A DNA stretch of 64,000 nucleotides from Micromonospora pallida (GCF_900090325.1 NZ_FMHW01000002.1:7467501-7531500), one strand, 5' to 3'; counted from the stretch's first letter, positions 1 to 10,819 are shown. The notes: generated from the sequence alone by a model not told the origin. Numbers and translations: made by a program.

Positions 1-656
<656 letters not shown>

Positions 657-732
657 AAGCCGCTACGCGTCCACTGTGTGATTCACAGCTAACGAACAAC
701 CAGGTGTTTGGGTTGTTTGATATGTTGATAGT

Positions 733-850
733 GTTACGGCGGTCATGGCGGAGGGGAAACGCCCGGTTACATTCCGAACCCGGAAGCTAAGCCCTCCAGC
801 GCCGATGGTACTGCACTCGGGAGGGTGTGGGAGAGTAGGACACCGCCGGA
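733..850 (+). rRNA. rrf: 5S ribosomal RNA
   Basis: A stretch of about 118 nt has the 5S hallmarks: the conserved CCGAACCCGGAAGCTAAG loop near 774 and complementary ends (GTTACGGCGGT at the 5' end, ACACCGCCGGA at the 3' end). It follows the 23S gene and is followed 12 nt later by a strong hairpin. End positions are accurate to a few bases only. Confidence 0.96.
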
Positions 851-862
851 CTTCTTTCAGTC

Positions 863-891
863 GAGGGCCACCCCCATTGGGGGTGGCCCTC
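863..891 (+). terminator. Terminator of the rRNA operon
   Basis: A perfect 13-bp inverted repeat (863-875 and 879-891) with a 3-nt ATT loop lies directly behind 5S rRNA and is followed by GTTGCATTTC. It is the obvious intrinsic terminator of the rrn operon and could also stop transcription arriving from the minus-strand gene that ends at 988. Confidence 0.85.
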
Positions 892-987
892 GTTGCATTT
901 CCCGGAGAATTGGACGGGACCAGCCGTCGGGGTCGCCGGTTGAAACTGGGTTCGGCGACCTGTCGACAGCCGGTGCGTCATCAGTGG

Positions 988-1674
988 TCAGGGACGGCTC
1001 TGGATACCCTCGCGGATCTGTCGGAACAGGGTGCCCGCCGCGTCCACCGGACGGCCGGGGAACATCCCCATCGCCACACTCCCGTGATCGGCCCAACCGC
1101 AGACCGCGAAGTCACCGCCGTCGCCGCTGGTGGTGCCACACTTCATCACTCCACCCAGGTGGCCGGCCGGCACCTCGTGCAGCCCCTCCACCGCCCCGGT
1201 CTCGTCGGTCATCATCCCGAACAGGGTGTCCAACTCCCGTTCCGGCTGCCACAGCAGCGTGGTGCCGCCGAAGACGAGCACAGACCTGCTCGCGTCCGCG
1301 GGGTCCTGGTAGACCACGCCGAAGCTACGGTCCAACTCGATGCTGGCCGCGAACCCGCTGCGGAGGTAGTCCGCCGTGCTCAGGGCCCGCTCGCTGTCGT
1401 CCTGCCGGAGGCCGGCGACCTCGGGTCGAACCGTGACGTCGGTGTCCTTCTGCTGTGTCACGCGCCAGCCGAAGGTGCCGAAGACGGCGGCCCCGAGCAG
1501 TCCGACGGCGAGGCCGGAGCCCATGAGGATCTTCCAGCGTCGCGAGCGGGGCGTGGGCGGCCCGTTCTCCTCGTCGTCCGGGTCGGGGTGGCCCAGGCGG
1601 ATCGGCTCCATGGTGAGGTCGATCGGCTCCGACCGGTCGGACGGCGAACGCTCGGACAGGTGTGCGTCGGACAT
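988..1674 (-). CDS. Single-pass membrane protein with a C-X12-C-X-WADHGS domain, unknown function
   Basis: Predicted protein of 228 aa. Residues 1-45 are acidic and polar. Residues ~48-70 form one transmembrane helix, and the rest should lie outside the cell. The outer domain ends with a motif C-X12-C-X-WADHGS about 40 residues before the C terminus. The same motif and spacing occur in the protein that ends at 16775, so the two are paralogues. I chose the ATG at 1674; a GTG three codons upstream is possible. It is divergent from valS (69-bp gap). No enzymatic motif is visible and I do not recognise a named family. Confidence 0.8.
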   Translation of the reverse strand: MSDAHLSERSPSDRSEPIDLTMEPIRLGHPDPDDEENGPPTPRSRRWKILMGSGLAVGLLGAAVFGTFGWRVTQQKDTDVTVRPEVAGLRQDDSERALSTADYLRSGFAASIELDRSFGVVYQDPADASRSVLVFGGTTLLWQPERELDTLFGMMTDETGAVEGLHEVPAGHLGGVMKCGTTSGDGGDFAVCGWADHGSVAMGMFPGRPVDAAGTLFRQIREGIQSRP

Positions 1675-1743
1675 GTCCGCCACCGTACGCGAACACCAGG
1701 TGGCGCACGTCGGGTCCGTCGAAGCGCTCCGTAGACTTTCAGG

Positions 1744-4362
1744 GTGACCGAGAGACTGGATGCCCGTCGCCCCGACGTCCCCGAACTGCCCGCCCAGTAC
1801 CAGCCGGGCGAGGTGGAGCAGCGACGGTACGAGCAGTGGGTAGCCGGCGGCCACTTCCGGGCGTCGGCGCAGAGCGACAAGCCCCCGTTCACCATCGTCA
1901 TCCCGCCGCCGAACGTCACCGGTTCGCTGCACATGGGGCACGCGCTCGACCACACCGTCCAGGACGCGCTGGTTCGGCGGAAGCGGATGCAGGGCTACGA
2001 GGCGCTCTGGCTGCCCGGCATGGACCACGCGGGCATCGCCACCCAGAACGTGGTGGAGCGGCAGCTCGCCGGCCAGGGGCTCTCCCGCCACGACCTGGGC
2101 CGGGAGAAGTTCGTCGAGAGGGTCTGGCAGTGGAAGGCCGAGTCGGGTGGCACGATCCTCGGCCAGATGCGCCGGCTCGGTGACTCGGTCGACTGGGACC
2201 GGGAACGCTTCACCATGGACGCGGGCCTGTCCCGGGCCGTCCAGACGATGTTCAAGAAGCTGTACGACGACGGCCTGGTCTACCGGGCGAACCGGATCAT
2301 CAACTGGTGCCCGCGTTGCCTGACCGCGCTGTCGGACATCGAGGTGGAGCACACCGACGACGACGGTGAGCTGGTCTCCATCCGGTACAGCGACGACGTG
2401 GTGGTGGCCACCACCCGGGCGGAGACGATGCTCGGTGACACCGCCGTGGCGGTGCACCCCGACGACGAGCGGTACAAGCACCTCATCGGCACCGAGGTGG
2501 AACTGCCGCTGACCGGCCGGCGCATTCCGATCGTCGGGGACGAGCACGTCGACCCGTCCTTCGGTACGGGCATGGTCAAGGTGACCCCGGCGCACGACCC
2601 GAACGACTTCGAGATCGGCCAGCGGCACGACCTGCCGTCCCTGACGATCATGGACGAGCGGGGCGTGATCACCGCGCACGGCCCGTTCGAGGGGCTGGAC
2701 CGCTTCGAGGCCCGTCCGGCGATCGTGGCGGCGCTGCGCGAGCAGGGCCGGATTGTCGCGGAGAAGCGGCCGTACGTGCACGCGGTCGGGCACTGCTCGC
2801 GGTGCCGGACGACCGTGGAGCCCCGACTGTCGTTGCAGTGGTTCGTCAACACCACCCCGCTGGCGCAGGCGGCCGGCGACGCGGTGCGCGACGGGCGGGT
2901 GCGGATCGAGCCGGCGGAGCTGTCGAAGCGATACTTTGCCTGGGTCGACAACATGCACGACTGGTGCATCTCCCGCCAGCTCTGGTGGGGGCACCGGATC
3001 CCGGTCTGGTACGGCCCGGACGGCGAGGTGGTCTGCGTCGGCCCGGACGAGGAACCGCCGACCGGCGAGGGCTGGCGACAGGACGAGGACGTCCTGGACA
3101 CCTGGTTCTCCAGCGGCCTGTGGCCGTTCTCCACGCTCGGCTGGCCGGAGCAGACGCCGGACCTGGCGAAGTTCTACCCGACCAGCGTGCTGGTCACCGG
3201 ATACGACATCCTCTTCTTCTGGGTCGCCCGGATGATGATGTTCGGCCTGTACGCGATGGACGGCAAGCAGCCGTTCGACGTGGTGGCCCTGCACGGCATG
3301 GTCCGTGACGAGTTCGGCAAGAAGATGTCGAAGTCGTTCGGCAACGTGGTGGACCCGTTGGACTGGATCGACCGGTACGGCGCCGACGCCACCCGGTTCA
3401 CCCTGGCCCGGGGCGCGAACCCGGGCGGGGACGTGCCGGTCAGCGAGGACTGGTGCCAGGGCTCCCGGAACTTCTGCAACAAGCTCTGGAACGCCACCCG
3501 GTTCGCGCTGATGAACGGCGCGCACACCACCGACGCGTTGCCGGCTACCGCCGAGCTGTCGACGGTCGACCGGTGGATCCTGTCCCGGCTGGCGCACGTC
3601 ACCGCCGAGGTGGACGCGCAGTTCGAGGCGTACGAGTTCGCGAAGGTCTGCGACCTGCTGTACCACTTCGCCTGGGACGACGTGTGCGACTGGTACGTGG
3701 AGCTGAGCAAGCCGGTGCTGGCCGAGGGCGGCGCGGCGGCCGACGCGACCCGTCGGGTGCTCGGGCACGTGCTCGACCAGCTGCTGCGGCTGCTGCACCC
3801 GGTCATCCCGTTCGTGACCGAGGAGCTGTGGACCGCGCTAACCGGCGGCGCGACGGTCATGACGGCGGCCTGGCCGGTCGCTGACCGTACGCTGGTCGAC
3901 GACGCCGCGGAAGGCCAGGTCGGCACGGTCCAGCGGGTGGTGACCGAGATCCGCCGGTTCCGTTCCGACCAGGGGCTGCGGCCGACCCAGCGGGTCGTGG
4001 CGCGCCTGGACGGGCTGGCCGGCGCGGGCATCGCCGCGCACGAGCGGCTGGTCCGCTCGCTGGTCCGCCTCGACCCGGCGGGGGAGGACTTCCAGGCCAG
4101 CGCCACCCTGACCCTGCCCGGCGAGGTGGTCGTCGCCCTGGACACCCGGGGTTCGATCGACGTGGCCGCCGAGCGGGCCCGACTCACCAAGGACCGCGCC
4201 GCCGCCGAGAAGGAGGTCGCGCAGGCGCGGGCGAAGCTGGACAACCCGGCCTTCGTCGGCAAGGCCCCCGAGCCGGTGGTCAACAAGATCCGTGACCGGC
4301 TCACGGCGGCCGAGGCCGACCTTGTCCGCATCGACGCCGCTTTGGAGGCGCTGCCCTCGTGA
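1744..4362 (+). CDS. valS: Valyl-tRNA synthetase
   Basis: Class I aminoacyl-tRNA synthetase that charges tRNA-Val with valine in the cytoplasm. The 872-aa product carries the HIGH signature as HMGH at residues 63-66 inside [13 protein letters not shown] and the KMSKS loop at 527-531. The CP1 editing region lies between them, and a charged coiled-coil tail covers roughly 800-872, as is normal for ValRS. The length fits the family. The GTG start at 1744 gives the usual short N-terminal arm. Its stop overlaps the folC start by 4 nt (GTGA), so the two are probably translationally coupled. No T-box is seen upstream, unlike ileS. Confidence 0.98.
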   Translation: MTERLDARRPDVPELPAQYQPGEVEQRRYEQWVAGGHFRASAQSDKPPFTIVIPPPNVTGSLHMGHALDHTVQDALVRRKRMQGYEALWLPGMDHAGIATQNVVERQLAGQGLSRHDLGREKFVERVWQWKAESGGTILGQMRRLGDSVDWDRERFTMDAGLSRAVQTMFKKLYDDGLVYRANRIINWCPRCLTALSDIEVEHTDDDGELVSIRYSDDVVVATTRAETMLGDTAVAVHPDDERYKHLIGTEVELPLTGRRIPIVGDEHVDPSFGTGMVKVTPAHDPNDFEIGQRHDLPSLTIMDERGVITAHGPFEGLDRFEARPAIVAALREQGRIVAEKRPYVHAVGHCSRCRTTVEPRLSLQWFVNTTPLAQAAGDAVRDGRVRIEPAELSKRYFAWVDNMHDWCISRQLWWGHRIPVWYGPDGEVVCVGPDEEPPTGEGWRQDEDVLDTWFSSGLWPFSTLGWPEQTPDLAKFYPTSVLVTGYDILFFWVARMMMFGLYAMDGKQPFDVVALHGMVRDEFGKKMSKSFGNVVDPLDWIDRYGADATRFTLARGANPGGDVPVSEDWCQGSRNFCNKLWNATRFALMNGAHTTDALPATAELSTVDRWILSRLAHVTAEVDAQFEAYEFAKVCDLLYHFAWDDVCDWYVELSKPVLAEGGAAADATRRVLGHVLDQLLRLLHPVIPFVTEELWTALTGGATVMTAAWPVADRTLVDDAAEGQVGTVQRVVTEIRRFRSDQGLRPTQRVVARLDGLAGAGIAAHERLVRSLVRLDPAGEDFQASATLTLPGEVVVALDTRGSIDVAAERARLTKDRAAAEKEVAQARAKLDNPAFVGKAPEPVVNKIRDRLTAAEADLVRIDAALEALPS

Positions 4363-5744
4363 CCGACCGTACCGACCACACCGACGGCACCCGGGGCGAC
4401 CGCTCCGGGGCCGTCGACCGCACCGGCTTCGCGGCCGTCGACGCGGAACTCGCCGGCCGTGGGTTCACCCGGATGGCCTTCGAGCTCGACCGGATCGAGT
4501 CCCTGCTCGACCTGCTGGGCAGTCCGCAGCGGGCGTACCCGTCGATCCACCTGACCGGGACGAACGGCAAGACCTCCACCGCCCGCATGATCGATTCGTT
4601 GTTGCGGGCGTTCGGGCTGCACACCGGCCGGTACACCAGCCCGCACCTGGAGACCGTCCGGGAGCGGATTAGTCTGGACGGGGAGCCGGTCAGCGAGGAA
4701 CGGTTCGTCGGCACGTACCGGGAGGTCGCGCCGTTGGCCGCGTTGGTCGACCAACGGTCCGCCGAGCCGCTGACCTACTTCGACATGACCACCGCGCTGG
4801 CGTTCGCCACGTTCGCCGACGCGCCGGTCGACGTCGCCGTGGTGGAGGTCGGTCTGGGTGGGGCGGAGGATGCGACCAACGTCATCCAGGCCGGGGTGTG
4901 CGTGCTGACCCCGATCGGGCTCGACCACACCGAGTGGCTCGGCGACACGATCGAGGACATCGCCCTGGCCAAGGCGGGCATCATCCACAAGGGCGCGACG
5001 GTGATCTGCGCCGCGCAGGAGGAGGACGCCGCCCGGCCGATCCTGGAACGCTGCGCCGAGGTGGACGCGACCATCGCCCGGGAGGGGGCCGAGTTCGGCG
5101 TCCTGCGCCGGTCGGTGGCGGTCGGCGGGCAGGTGCTGACGTTGCAGGGCCTCGGCGGGGTGTACGACGAGGTCTTCGTACCGCTGCACGGGGCGCACCA
5201 GGCGCAGAACGCGGCGGTGGCGCTCGCCGCGGTCGAGGCGTTCCTCGGCGCGGGCGCGAAGCGCCAGCTCGACGTGGAGACGGTGCGGGAGGGCTTCGCC
5301 ACGGCCAGCTCGCCCGGCCGGCTGGAGCGGGTCCGTACCGCCCCGACGGTGCTGCTCGACGGCGCGCACAACCCGCACGGGATGGCCGCCACGGTCACCG
5401 CGGTGCAGGAGGAGTTCGCGTTCAGCAAGCTGGTCGCCGTGCTCGCGGTGCTCGGCGACAAGGACGCGGCCAGCCTGCTGGAGCTGCTGGAGCCGGTGGT
5501 CGACCAGGTGGTGGTGACCCGGAACAGCTCACCCCGCGCGATGCCGGTGTCGGAGCTGGCCGCGCTGGCCGCCGAGGTGTTCGGTCCGGACCGGGTGGAG
5601 AGCGCCGAGGAGATGCCGGACGCGATCGAGGCGGCCGTCGCGCTCGCCGAGTCCGACGTGCCGGGGGAGCTGAGCGGGGTGGGTGTGCTGATCACCGGGT
5701 CGGTGGTGACGGTGGCCGACGCCCGTCGGCTGCTGAAGCGGTGA
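4359..5744 (+). CDS. folC: Bifunctional folylpolyglutamate synthase / dihydrofolate synthase
   Basis: Adds glutamate to dihydropteroate and to tetrahydrofolates using ATP (Mur ligase superfamily, cytoplasm). The 461-aa product has the Mur-type P-loop GTNGKTS at residues 67-73, the family segment [11 protein letters not shown] near 165-175, and the C-terminal DGAHNPHG motif near 335. The first ~20 residues are a polar extension before the conserved core. The GTG start overlaps the valS stop, and the stop overlaps the next GTG by 4 nt, giving a tight valS-folC-DUF4233 operon, an arrangement common in actinobacteria. Confidence 0.96.
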   Translation: MTDRTDHTDGTRGDRSGAVDRTGFAAVDAELAGRGFTRMAFELDRIESLLDLLGSPQRAYPSIHLTGTNGKTSTARMIDSLLRAFGLHTGRYTSPHLETVRERISLDGEPVSEERFVGTYREVAPLAALVDQRSAEPLTYFDMTTALAFATFADAPVDVAVVEVGLGGAEDATNVIQAGVCVLTPIGLDHTEWLGDTIEDIALAKAGIIHKGATVICAAQEEDAARPILERCAEVDATIAREGAEFGVLRRSVAVGGQVLTLQGLGGVYDEVFVPLHGAHQAQNAAVALAAVEAFLGAGAKRQLDVETVREGFATASSPGRLERVRTAPTVLLDGAHNPHGMAATVTAVQEEFAFSKLVAVLAVLGDKDAASLLELLEPVVDQVVVTRNSSPRAMPVSELAALAAEVFGPDRVESAEEMPDAIEAAVALAESDVPGELSGVGVLITGSVVTVADARRLLKR

Positions 5745-6151
5745 GCGGCGCCGAGCCGGCCCACCGGCCGGACCCGCCGGACGGTCCGGAGGGGACGCCG
5801 CCGGCGACCGGCCGTCGTTCCGGGCTGCGTAACCCGGAGCGCGCGGTACGGGGACTGGGCTCCGCCGTACTGGCCCTGGAGGCGCTGGTGCTGCTGCTGG
5901 CGATCCAGCCGATCCGGGTGCTCGGCGGTCAACTCGGTGGAGCCGCGATCGGCCTGATCGTCGGCCTGGCCGTGGCGGCGGTGCTGCTCGCCGGGATGAT
6001 GGGCCGTCGCTGGGCGTGGCACGTGGGCACCCTGCTCCAGGTCGTGCTCGCGCTCGGCGGGTTCCTGCACCTGTCGCTGGCGGTGCTCGGCATCATCTTC
6101 GGCCTGGTGTGGGCGTACGCGTTGCACGTCCGGCGGGTGATCCTGGGCTGA
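5741..6151 (+). CDS. DUF4233 family membrane protein
   Basis: A 136-aa protein with a polar, proline-rich N terminus (residues 1-35) followed by about four hydrophobic helices (residues ~38-55, 60-82, 93-110 and 113-128). Proteins of this size and pattern directly after folC in actinobacteria belong to DUF4233, whose function is unknown. It starts with a GTG inside the folC stop (GTGA overlap), so it is very probably co-translated with folC. The last codons form the left arm of a long hairpin shared with the converging gene. Confidence 0.87.
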   Translation: MSGAEPAHRPDPPDGPEGTPPATGRRSGLRNPERAVRGLGSAVLALEALVLLLAIQPIRVLGGQLGGAAIGLIVGLAVAAVLLAGMMGRRWAWHVGTLLQVVLALGGFLHLSLAVLGIIFGLVWAYALHVRRVILG

Positions 6152-6169
6152 ATCGCCCGCCGGACGTGC
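6124..6169. terminator. Bidirectional hairpin between convergent genes
   Basis: Arms 6124-6141 and 6152-6169 match at 17 of 18 positions with a 10-nt loop that contains a TGA stop. The left arm encodes the last residues of the DUF4233 protein, and the right arm stops 3 nt before the stop codon of the VOC gene on the other strand. There is no T-tract, as is common for actinobacterial terminators. Serving both strands is an inference from its position. Confidence 0.6.
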
Positions 6170-6171
6170 TG

Positions 6172-7890
6172 TCAGACGTCGGCGCGGGTGCGCCACTGGG
6201 TGAGGGCGATGCCGTGGCCGTCGGGATCCCGGAAGGCGGCGGCCCAGACGTCCAGTTTCGCGCCCCGGTTGACCACCCGGGGGGCGTAGGTGAAGCGGAT
6301 CCCGGACTCGCGGAGCCGTTCGTACGCGGCCTGGATGTCGTCCACCTCGAGGTTGACGTGCACGAGTCGGCGGCTGATCGGCGCGGCCTCGCTGACCTCG
6401 CGGAGCACCAGCCGGGTGCTGCCGGAGGCGAGGACGGCGTTGCCCGCGCCACGGTCGAACTCCTCGAAACCGAGGGTGTCCCGATAGAAGTCCACCGACC
6501 GGTCCAGGTTGGTGACCAGCACGGTGATCCCGACGCCGCTGATCGGGGTGGTGCTGCCGCCGGCCTCGGCGCCGAAGATCGCCTCGTCCAGCTCGTCGGG
6601 GGCGGGCTCGTCGTCGGGGGCGTCCAGGGGTACGTCGACCGGGTCGACGATCGGCTCGTCGGTGCGCTGCCGGACCGGGACGACCGGTTCCCCACCCGGC
6701 TTCACCGCTTCCGGGGCCGACGTACCCGGCTCCGCAGCAGACGTGGCCGCCCCCTCGGACCGGGCCGCCCCCTCGGACCGAATCGGCTCCGAGGCCGGCG
6801 TGGCCCGCTCAGTCGGCCGGACCGGTCCGGGCGACTCGATATACGTGACGGACTCGGTCGGTTCGTCCGATCCGGCCGGCTCGGTCCGTGGGCCGCCGTA
6901 CGGGTCGGGACGCGAGGACGTGGGGTAATCCGCGTCGAGGTCGCCGTACGGGTCGCGGTACGGGGACGCCGGACGGTCGGCGTACGTCGCGCCGGATGCC
7001 TCGTCGTACGGGTCGCGGTAGGGGGAGGCGGGGCGGTCGAGGTCCGGGTCGCCGGGCAGTTCGTCGTACGGGTCGCGGTACGGGCTCAGCGGCCGGCTGG
7101 CGTACGGGTCGTCGGGCGAACCCGCGTACGGGTCGCCGTAGGCGGTCGGGGGGGCGTCCTCGGCGGGCGGGCGCGGCGCGGGGGCGGCCCGGCGCGGCAG
7201 GGGAGCCGTGCCCGGCTCGACGACCGTGCCCTCCAGCACCACCGGGCCGCCCGGCCGCTGGTGCACCACCACCGGTTCCCGGTCCTCGGAGCGCCCGCCG
7301 ACGTCGTCCAGGAGCGGGTCCGCCGGGGGCGGGTCGCGGTAGTCGTCGTCCGGTCCACGCTCGGCCCACGGCGGCGCGTCCTGCTGGATCAGGACCTCGT
7401 CGAGCGGGTCCGCGCCGGCGTACTCGGGCGGCAGGTCGGCCACGGTCGCGGCCGCCTCGGCGTGGGTCGGCACCTCGTCCCAGAGCACCCGGATCCGGCT
7501 CTGGTCGTCGAGGGCGACCCGGATGGGCAACGTCTGCCCGATCGCGGGCCACTTGGCGACCGGCACCCGCGGCTCGATGATCTTCTTGGATCGGGGCGGC
7601 ATCCCCGGAGCGTCGATGACGAGCTGCAACTCGCAGCGACCGAAGGAGTACGTGGTGGGCGGCTCGGAGGCGCTGTGCACGTGCCCGACGCCGACCACCC
7701 AGGCACGGCCGCCACCGACCTTGAAGGTGGCCAGCGCGATTGCCAGGGCGACCAGTGCCACGCCCAGCGCGACGATCGACCAGCTCGTCATGCCCAACCC
7801 GAACAGGACCACGAAGGTCGCCACGGTGCCGAGCACCGCCGCGATCAGCTTCCGCACCGGCGCGATCGCGCGGTTCCCGCCATTCGCCAC
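6172..7890 (-). CDS. Membrane-anchored protein with C-terminal VOC (glyoxalase-fold) domain
   Basis: The predicted product is 572 aa in three parts. Residues ~10-50 hold two hydrophobic helices followed by a small soluble domain to ~170. Residues ~170-440 are a disordered Pro/Asp/Tyr-rich linker with repeats of the form SPYRDPYDE and DPYG. The last ~120 residues form a VOC domain (GVGITVLVTNLDRSVDFYRD, later HVNLEVDDI and FRDPDGHGIAL), the metal-binding fold of glyoxalase I and dioxygenases. The GTG at 7890 is preferred because GGGAGG lies 6 nt before it; an ATG seven codons upstream lacks a ribosome site. The substrate is unknown. Confidence 0.82.
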   Translation of the reverse strand: MANGGNRAIAPVRKLIAAVLGTVATFVVLFGLGMTSWSIVALGVALVALAIALATFKVGGGRAWVVGVGHVHSASEPPTTYSFGRCELQLVIDAPGMPPRSKKIIEPRVPVAKWPAIGQTLPIRVALDDQSRIRVLWDEVPTHAEAAATVADLPPEYAGADPLDEVLIQQDAPPWAERGPDDDYRDPPPADPLLDDVGGRSEDREPVVVHQRPGGPVVLEGTVVEPGTAPLPRRAAPAPRPPAEDAPPTAYGDPYAGSPDDPYASRPLSPYRDPYDELPGDPDLDRPASPYRDPYDEASGATYADRPASPYRDPYGDLDADYPTSSRPDPYGGPRTEPAGSDEPTESVTYIESPGPVRPTERATPASEPIRSEGAARSEGAATSAAEPGTSAPEAVKPGGEPVVPVRQRTDEPIVDPVDVPLDAPDDEPAPDELDEAIFGAEAGGSTTPISGVGITVLVTNLDRSVDFYRDTLGFEEFDRGAGNAVLASGSTRLVLREVSEAAPISRRLVHVNLEVDDIQAAYERLRESGIRFTYAPRVVNRGAKLDVWAAAFRDPDGHGIALTQWRTRADV

Positions 7891-8033
7891 TGTGGACCTC
7901 CCAGGGGTCAAGGGCCAGGCTAGGCCGGATCGGCGGTGGAAGGAAGGCGCATCCGCCGCGCCGGTGCCGGGGCCGGGTCGCTACGCTGACCGTACCGAGC
8001 CGTACCGAATTCCGCGCACAGGAGGAAACCAGC

Positions 8034-8459
8034 GTGTCCGACATCAGCCCGGACGAGCGCACGCTCGTACTGATCAAGCCTGACGCGGTCCGGCGCGGCC
8101 TGGTCGGCGAGATCCTCTCCCGGTTCGAGCGCAAGAGCCTGCGGATCGAAGCCATGGTGTCCCGGACGATGGACGCGGCGCTGGCCGACGAGCACTACGC
8201 CGAGCACGTCGAGAAGGCGTTCTACCCGCCGCTGAAGCAGTTCATGACCGGCGGTCCGCTGGTCGCCCTGGTGCTCTCCGGCGACCAGGTGATCGAGGTC
8301 GTACGCGGGCTGGTCGGCGCGACCGACGGTCGGCGGGCTGCCGCCGGCACGATCCGGGGTGACCTCTCCCTGTCGAACCGGGAGAACCTGGTGCACGCCT
8401 CCGACTCCGTGGACAGCGCCAAGCGCGAGATCGCGCTCTGGTTCCCCGAGCTGGGCTGA
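8034..8459 (+). CDS. ndk: Nucleoside diphosphate kinase
   Basis: Transfers the terminal phosphate of ATP to other NDPs through a phosphohistidine, balancing cytoplasmic nucleotide pools. The 141-aa protein matches the family length and carries LIKPDAVRR at residues 13-21 and the active-site histidine at 121 in NLVHASDS. The GTG at 8034 has AGGAGG about 8 nt upstream. It is a single transcription unit: the element at 8476-8537 lies 17 nt after its stop and separates it from the converging AhpD-like gene. Confidence 0.97.
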   Translation: MSDISPDERTLVLIKPDAVRRGLVGEILSRFERKSLRIEAMVSRTMDAALADEHYAEHVEKAFYPPLKQFMTGGPLVALVLSGDQVIEVVRGLVGATDGRRAAAGTIRGDLSLSNRENLVHASDSVDSAKREIALWFPELG

Positions 8460-8475
8460 GCGTCCCGGCTTTCCC

Positions 8476-8537
8476 AGGTGCCTGCAGGGGTCCCCTGTTA
8501 CGCAAAATGCGGTAACAGGGGACCCCTGCTACCACCT
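8476..8537. repeat. Intergenic 31-bp-spaced palindrome element, copy 1
   Basis: A 62-bp inverted repeat lies between the convergent ndk and AhpD-like genes and ends on the stop codon of the latter. It contains two CAGGGGWCCCCTG palindromes centred at 8491 (T) and 8522 (A), 31 bp apart, separated by a CGCAAAATGCGG core. The whole element folds as one long hairpin, or each half folds alone. The same unit recurs at 31038, 45220, 51175, 52873 and 63216. Confidence 0.92.
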
Positions 8538-8974
8538 CAGTCGACGGGTGGCCGGGTGTGGCTGGTCACCGCGATCCGGTTCCACACGTTGATGGTCCCG
8601 ATGGCCACGATCAGGTCGGCCACCTCCTTCTCGGCGAAGACCCGCCGCGCCTCGTCCCACACGTCGTCGGGTACGCCGTGTTCGCCGAGCCGGGTGACCG
8701 CGTCGGTGAGCGCCAGCGCGGCCCGTTCCCGTTCGTCGAAGAAGGGCGCCTCGCGCCACGCGGCCACGGCGAACAGCCGACGGCTGGACTCGCCCGCGTC
8801 GAGCGCGTCCCGGCTGTGCAGGTCGACACAGTAGGCACAGCCGTTGAGCATCGAGGCCCGGAGCTTCACCAGCTCCAGCACCCGCTTGTCGACGTTCGCC
8901 CGGACGTACCCCTCCAGTCCGAGCACCGCCTGGAATGCCTCCGGGGCCACCGTCGCCAGGTTGATCCGACTCAT
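8537..8974 (-). CDS. Carboxymuconolactone decarboxylase / AhpD-like protein
   Basis: A 145-aa, all-helical protein of the AhpD-like superfamily. The sequence shows the redox motif CAYC at residues 46-49 with a following His53 (NGCAYCVDLHS), the CXXC-XXX-H pattern of alkylhydroperoxidase-type members. It is therefore more likely a peroxidase-type reductant than a true decarboxylase. The ATG at 8974 has GGGAGG 6-8 nt upstream; the longer reading frame upstream is not needed. The gene stands alone, without an ahpC or oxyR neighbour, and its physiological partner is unknown. Confidence 0.87.
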   Translation of the reverse strand: MSRINLATVAPEAFQAVLGLEGYVRANVDKRVLELVKLRASMLNGCAYCVDLHSRDALDAGESSRRLFAVAAWREAPFFDERERAALALTDAVTRLGEHGVPDDVWDEARRVFAEKEVADLIVAIGTINVWNRIAVTSHTRPPVD

Positions 8975-9241
8975 CGCGTCCTCCCGTTTCGTGGGTCCGT
9001 ACTCCGACCGACGGGAGACGGGTCCACGGATGTGACGGCCGGGTGGTGTGACGGTGGTCATGCCGCCGGTGCGGGTGGGCCGGATCGGCCGCCGACGTGG
9101 TCGACACCACCCCGCCCGGCAGTCGCGGGCGTCCGGTCGCCCACTGGTCAGGCGGCCTTCCTCCGCTGGTCATCCGGGTCGCGGCCGGACCTCACCTGTC
9201 CCCGGTACACCACAGGTGACCGACTTCCCTGGAGGGGACAG

Positions 9242-10813
9242 ATGACTTCTCTCGACCGACGTACTCTGCTGCGCGCCGGCCTGGTGACCGGCGCGGGACT
9301 GGCCGGCGGCGCGCTGCTCGGCGGCGCCGGGGCCGGGGCCGCGCCGACGGTCGGCGCGCCGGCCTGGCGGGCCTCCGGCCGCCCGGTTCTCACCCACGGT
9401 GTGCAGAGCGGCGACGTGACGGCCGAGTCCGCGCGGGTGTGGACCCGGGCCGACCGGCCGGGCCGGCTGTGGGTGGAGGTGAGCCGCCGGCCGGACCTGC
9501 GCGGCGCGCGGGTGCTGCGCGGACCGGTGCTCGACCCGTCCGGCGACTTCACCGGCCAGGTCCGGCTGACCGGCCTGCCCAGCGGGGAGCGGCTGCACTA
9601 CCGGGTGTCGGTGGAGAGCCTGGACCGGTACGGGGTGCGCAGCGAGCCGCTGCTCGGCTCGTTCACCACCGCCCCGGGCCGGCAGCAGCGCCGTGACGTG
9701 CGGTTCGTCTGGACCGGTGACATCGTCGGGCAGGGCTGGGGCATCGACCCGAACTTCGGCGGGATGAAGATCTTCGAGTCGATGCGGGGCGTCCGGCCGG
9801 ACTTCTACCTGTGCAGCGGCGACAACGTGTACGCCGACGGGCCGCTCGCCGAGACGGTCACCCTGCCCGACGGCCGGATCTGGCGCAACCTGGTCACCCC
9901 GGAGAAGAGCAAGGTCGCCGAAACCCTCGCCGAGTACCGGGGGCAGTACGCGTACAACCTGCTCGACGAGCACCTGCGGGCGCTCGTCGCCGAGGTCCCG
10001 CAGGTCATCCAGTGGGACGACCACGAGGTGACCAACAACTGGTACCCGGGGGAGATCCTCACCGACGCCCGGTACACCGAGAAGCGGGTGGACGTGCTCG
10101 CCGCACGGGCCCGGCAGGCGTTCGGCGAGTGGCTGCCCGTGCCGACGGAGTCGACGCTGTACCGGAAGCTGTCGTACGGGCCGCTGCTGGACGTCTTCGT
10201 GCTGGACATGCGCACCTACAAGGACCAGAACGACGGCAACACGTACGCCGACCCGGAGCGCGGCCTGCTCGGCCGGGAGCAGCGGGAGTGGTTGATCCGG
10301 GAGCTGAAGCGGTCCCGGGCGACCTGGAAGGTGATCGCCAACGACCTGCCGATCGGCGTGGTGGTGCCGGACGGGTCGGCCGCGCAGGAGGGCGTCGCGC
10401 AGGGCGACCCGGGTGCCCCCGCCGGCCGGGAACTGGAGTTCGCCGAGGTGCTGGGCGCGGCGCACCGGGCCGGGGTGACCGGCATCGTGTTCCTCACCGC
10501 CGATGTGCACTACACCGCGGCGCACCACTACGACCCGGCGCGGGCGGCGGTGCGCGACTTCACCCCGTTCTGGGAGTTCGTCTCCGGCCCGGCGCACGCC
10601 GGGGCGTTCGGCCCGAACGCGCTGGACGGCACGTTCGGCCCGCAGGCGGTCTTCGTGAACGCCCCGCCGCGCGCCAACACCTCCCCCGGTGAGGGCTTCC
10701 AGCACTTCGGCGAGGTGAGCATCGACGGGGAGTCGGGCGCGTTCACGGTGCACCTGCGCGACCGGGACGGCGTCTCCCTCTGGACCACGACCCTGCCCGC
10801 CCCCGGGCGCTGA
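9242..10813 (+). CDS. phoD: Secreted alkaline phosphatase D (PhoD family), Tat substrate
   Basis: A 523-aa extracellular phosphodiesterase/phosphatase of the PhoD family. The N terminus has a twin-arginine signal (DRRTLLRAGL from residue 5, then a hydrophobic run and alanine-rich cleavage region near 37), so it should be folded before export. Next come the PhoD N-terminal domain (HGVQSGDVTAESARVWTR) and the metallophosphatase core with SGDNVYADG and WDDHEVTNNW, which hold metal ligands. ATG 9242 follows GGAGGGG. Phosphate starvation would be the usual signal, but I see no clear Pho box. Confidence 0.94.
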   Translation: MTSLDRRTLLRAGLVTGAGLAGGALLGGAGAGAAPTVGAPAWRASGRPVLTHGVQSGDVTAESARVWTRADRPGRLWVEVSRRPDLRGARVLRGPVLDPSGDFTGQVRLTGLPSGERLHYRVSVESLDRYGVRSEPLLGSFTTAPGRQQRRDVRFVWTGDIVGQGWGIDPNFGGMKIFESMRGVRPDFYLCSGDNVYADGPLAETVTLPDGRIWRNLVTPEKSKVAETLAEYRGQYAYNLLDEHLRALVAEVPQVIQWDDHEVTNNWYPGEILTDARYTEKRVDVLAARARQAFGEWLPVPTESTLYRKLSYGPLLDVFVLDMRTYKDQNDGNTYADPERGLLGREQREWLIRELKRSRATWKVIANDLPIGVVVPDGSAAQEGVAQGDPGAPAGRELEFAEVLGAAHRAGVTGIVFLTADVHYTAAHHYDPARAAVRDFTPFWEFVSGPAHAGAFGPNALDGTFGPQAVFVNAPPRANTSPGEGFQHFGEVSIDGESGAFTVHLRDRDGVSLWTTTLPAPGR

Positions 10814-10819
10814 CGTCCG

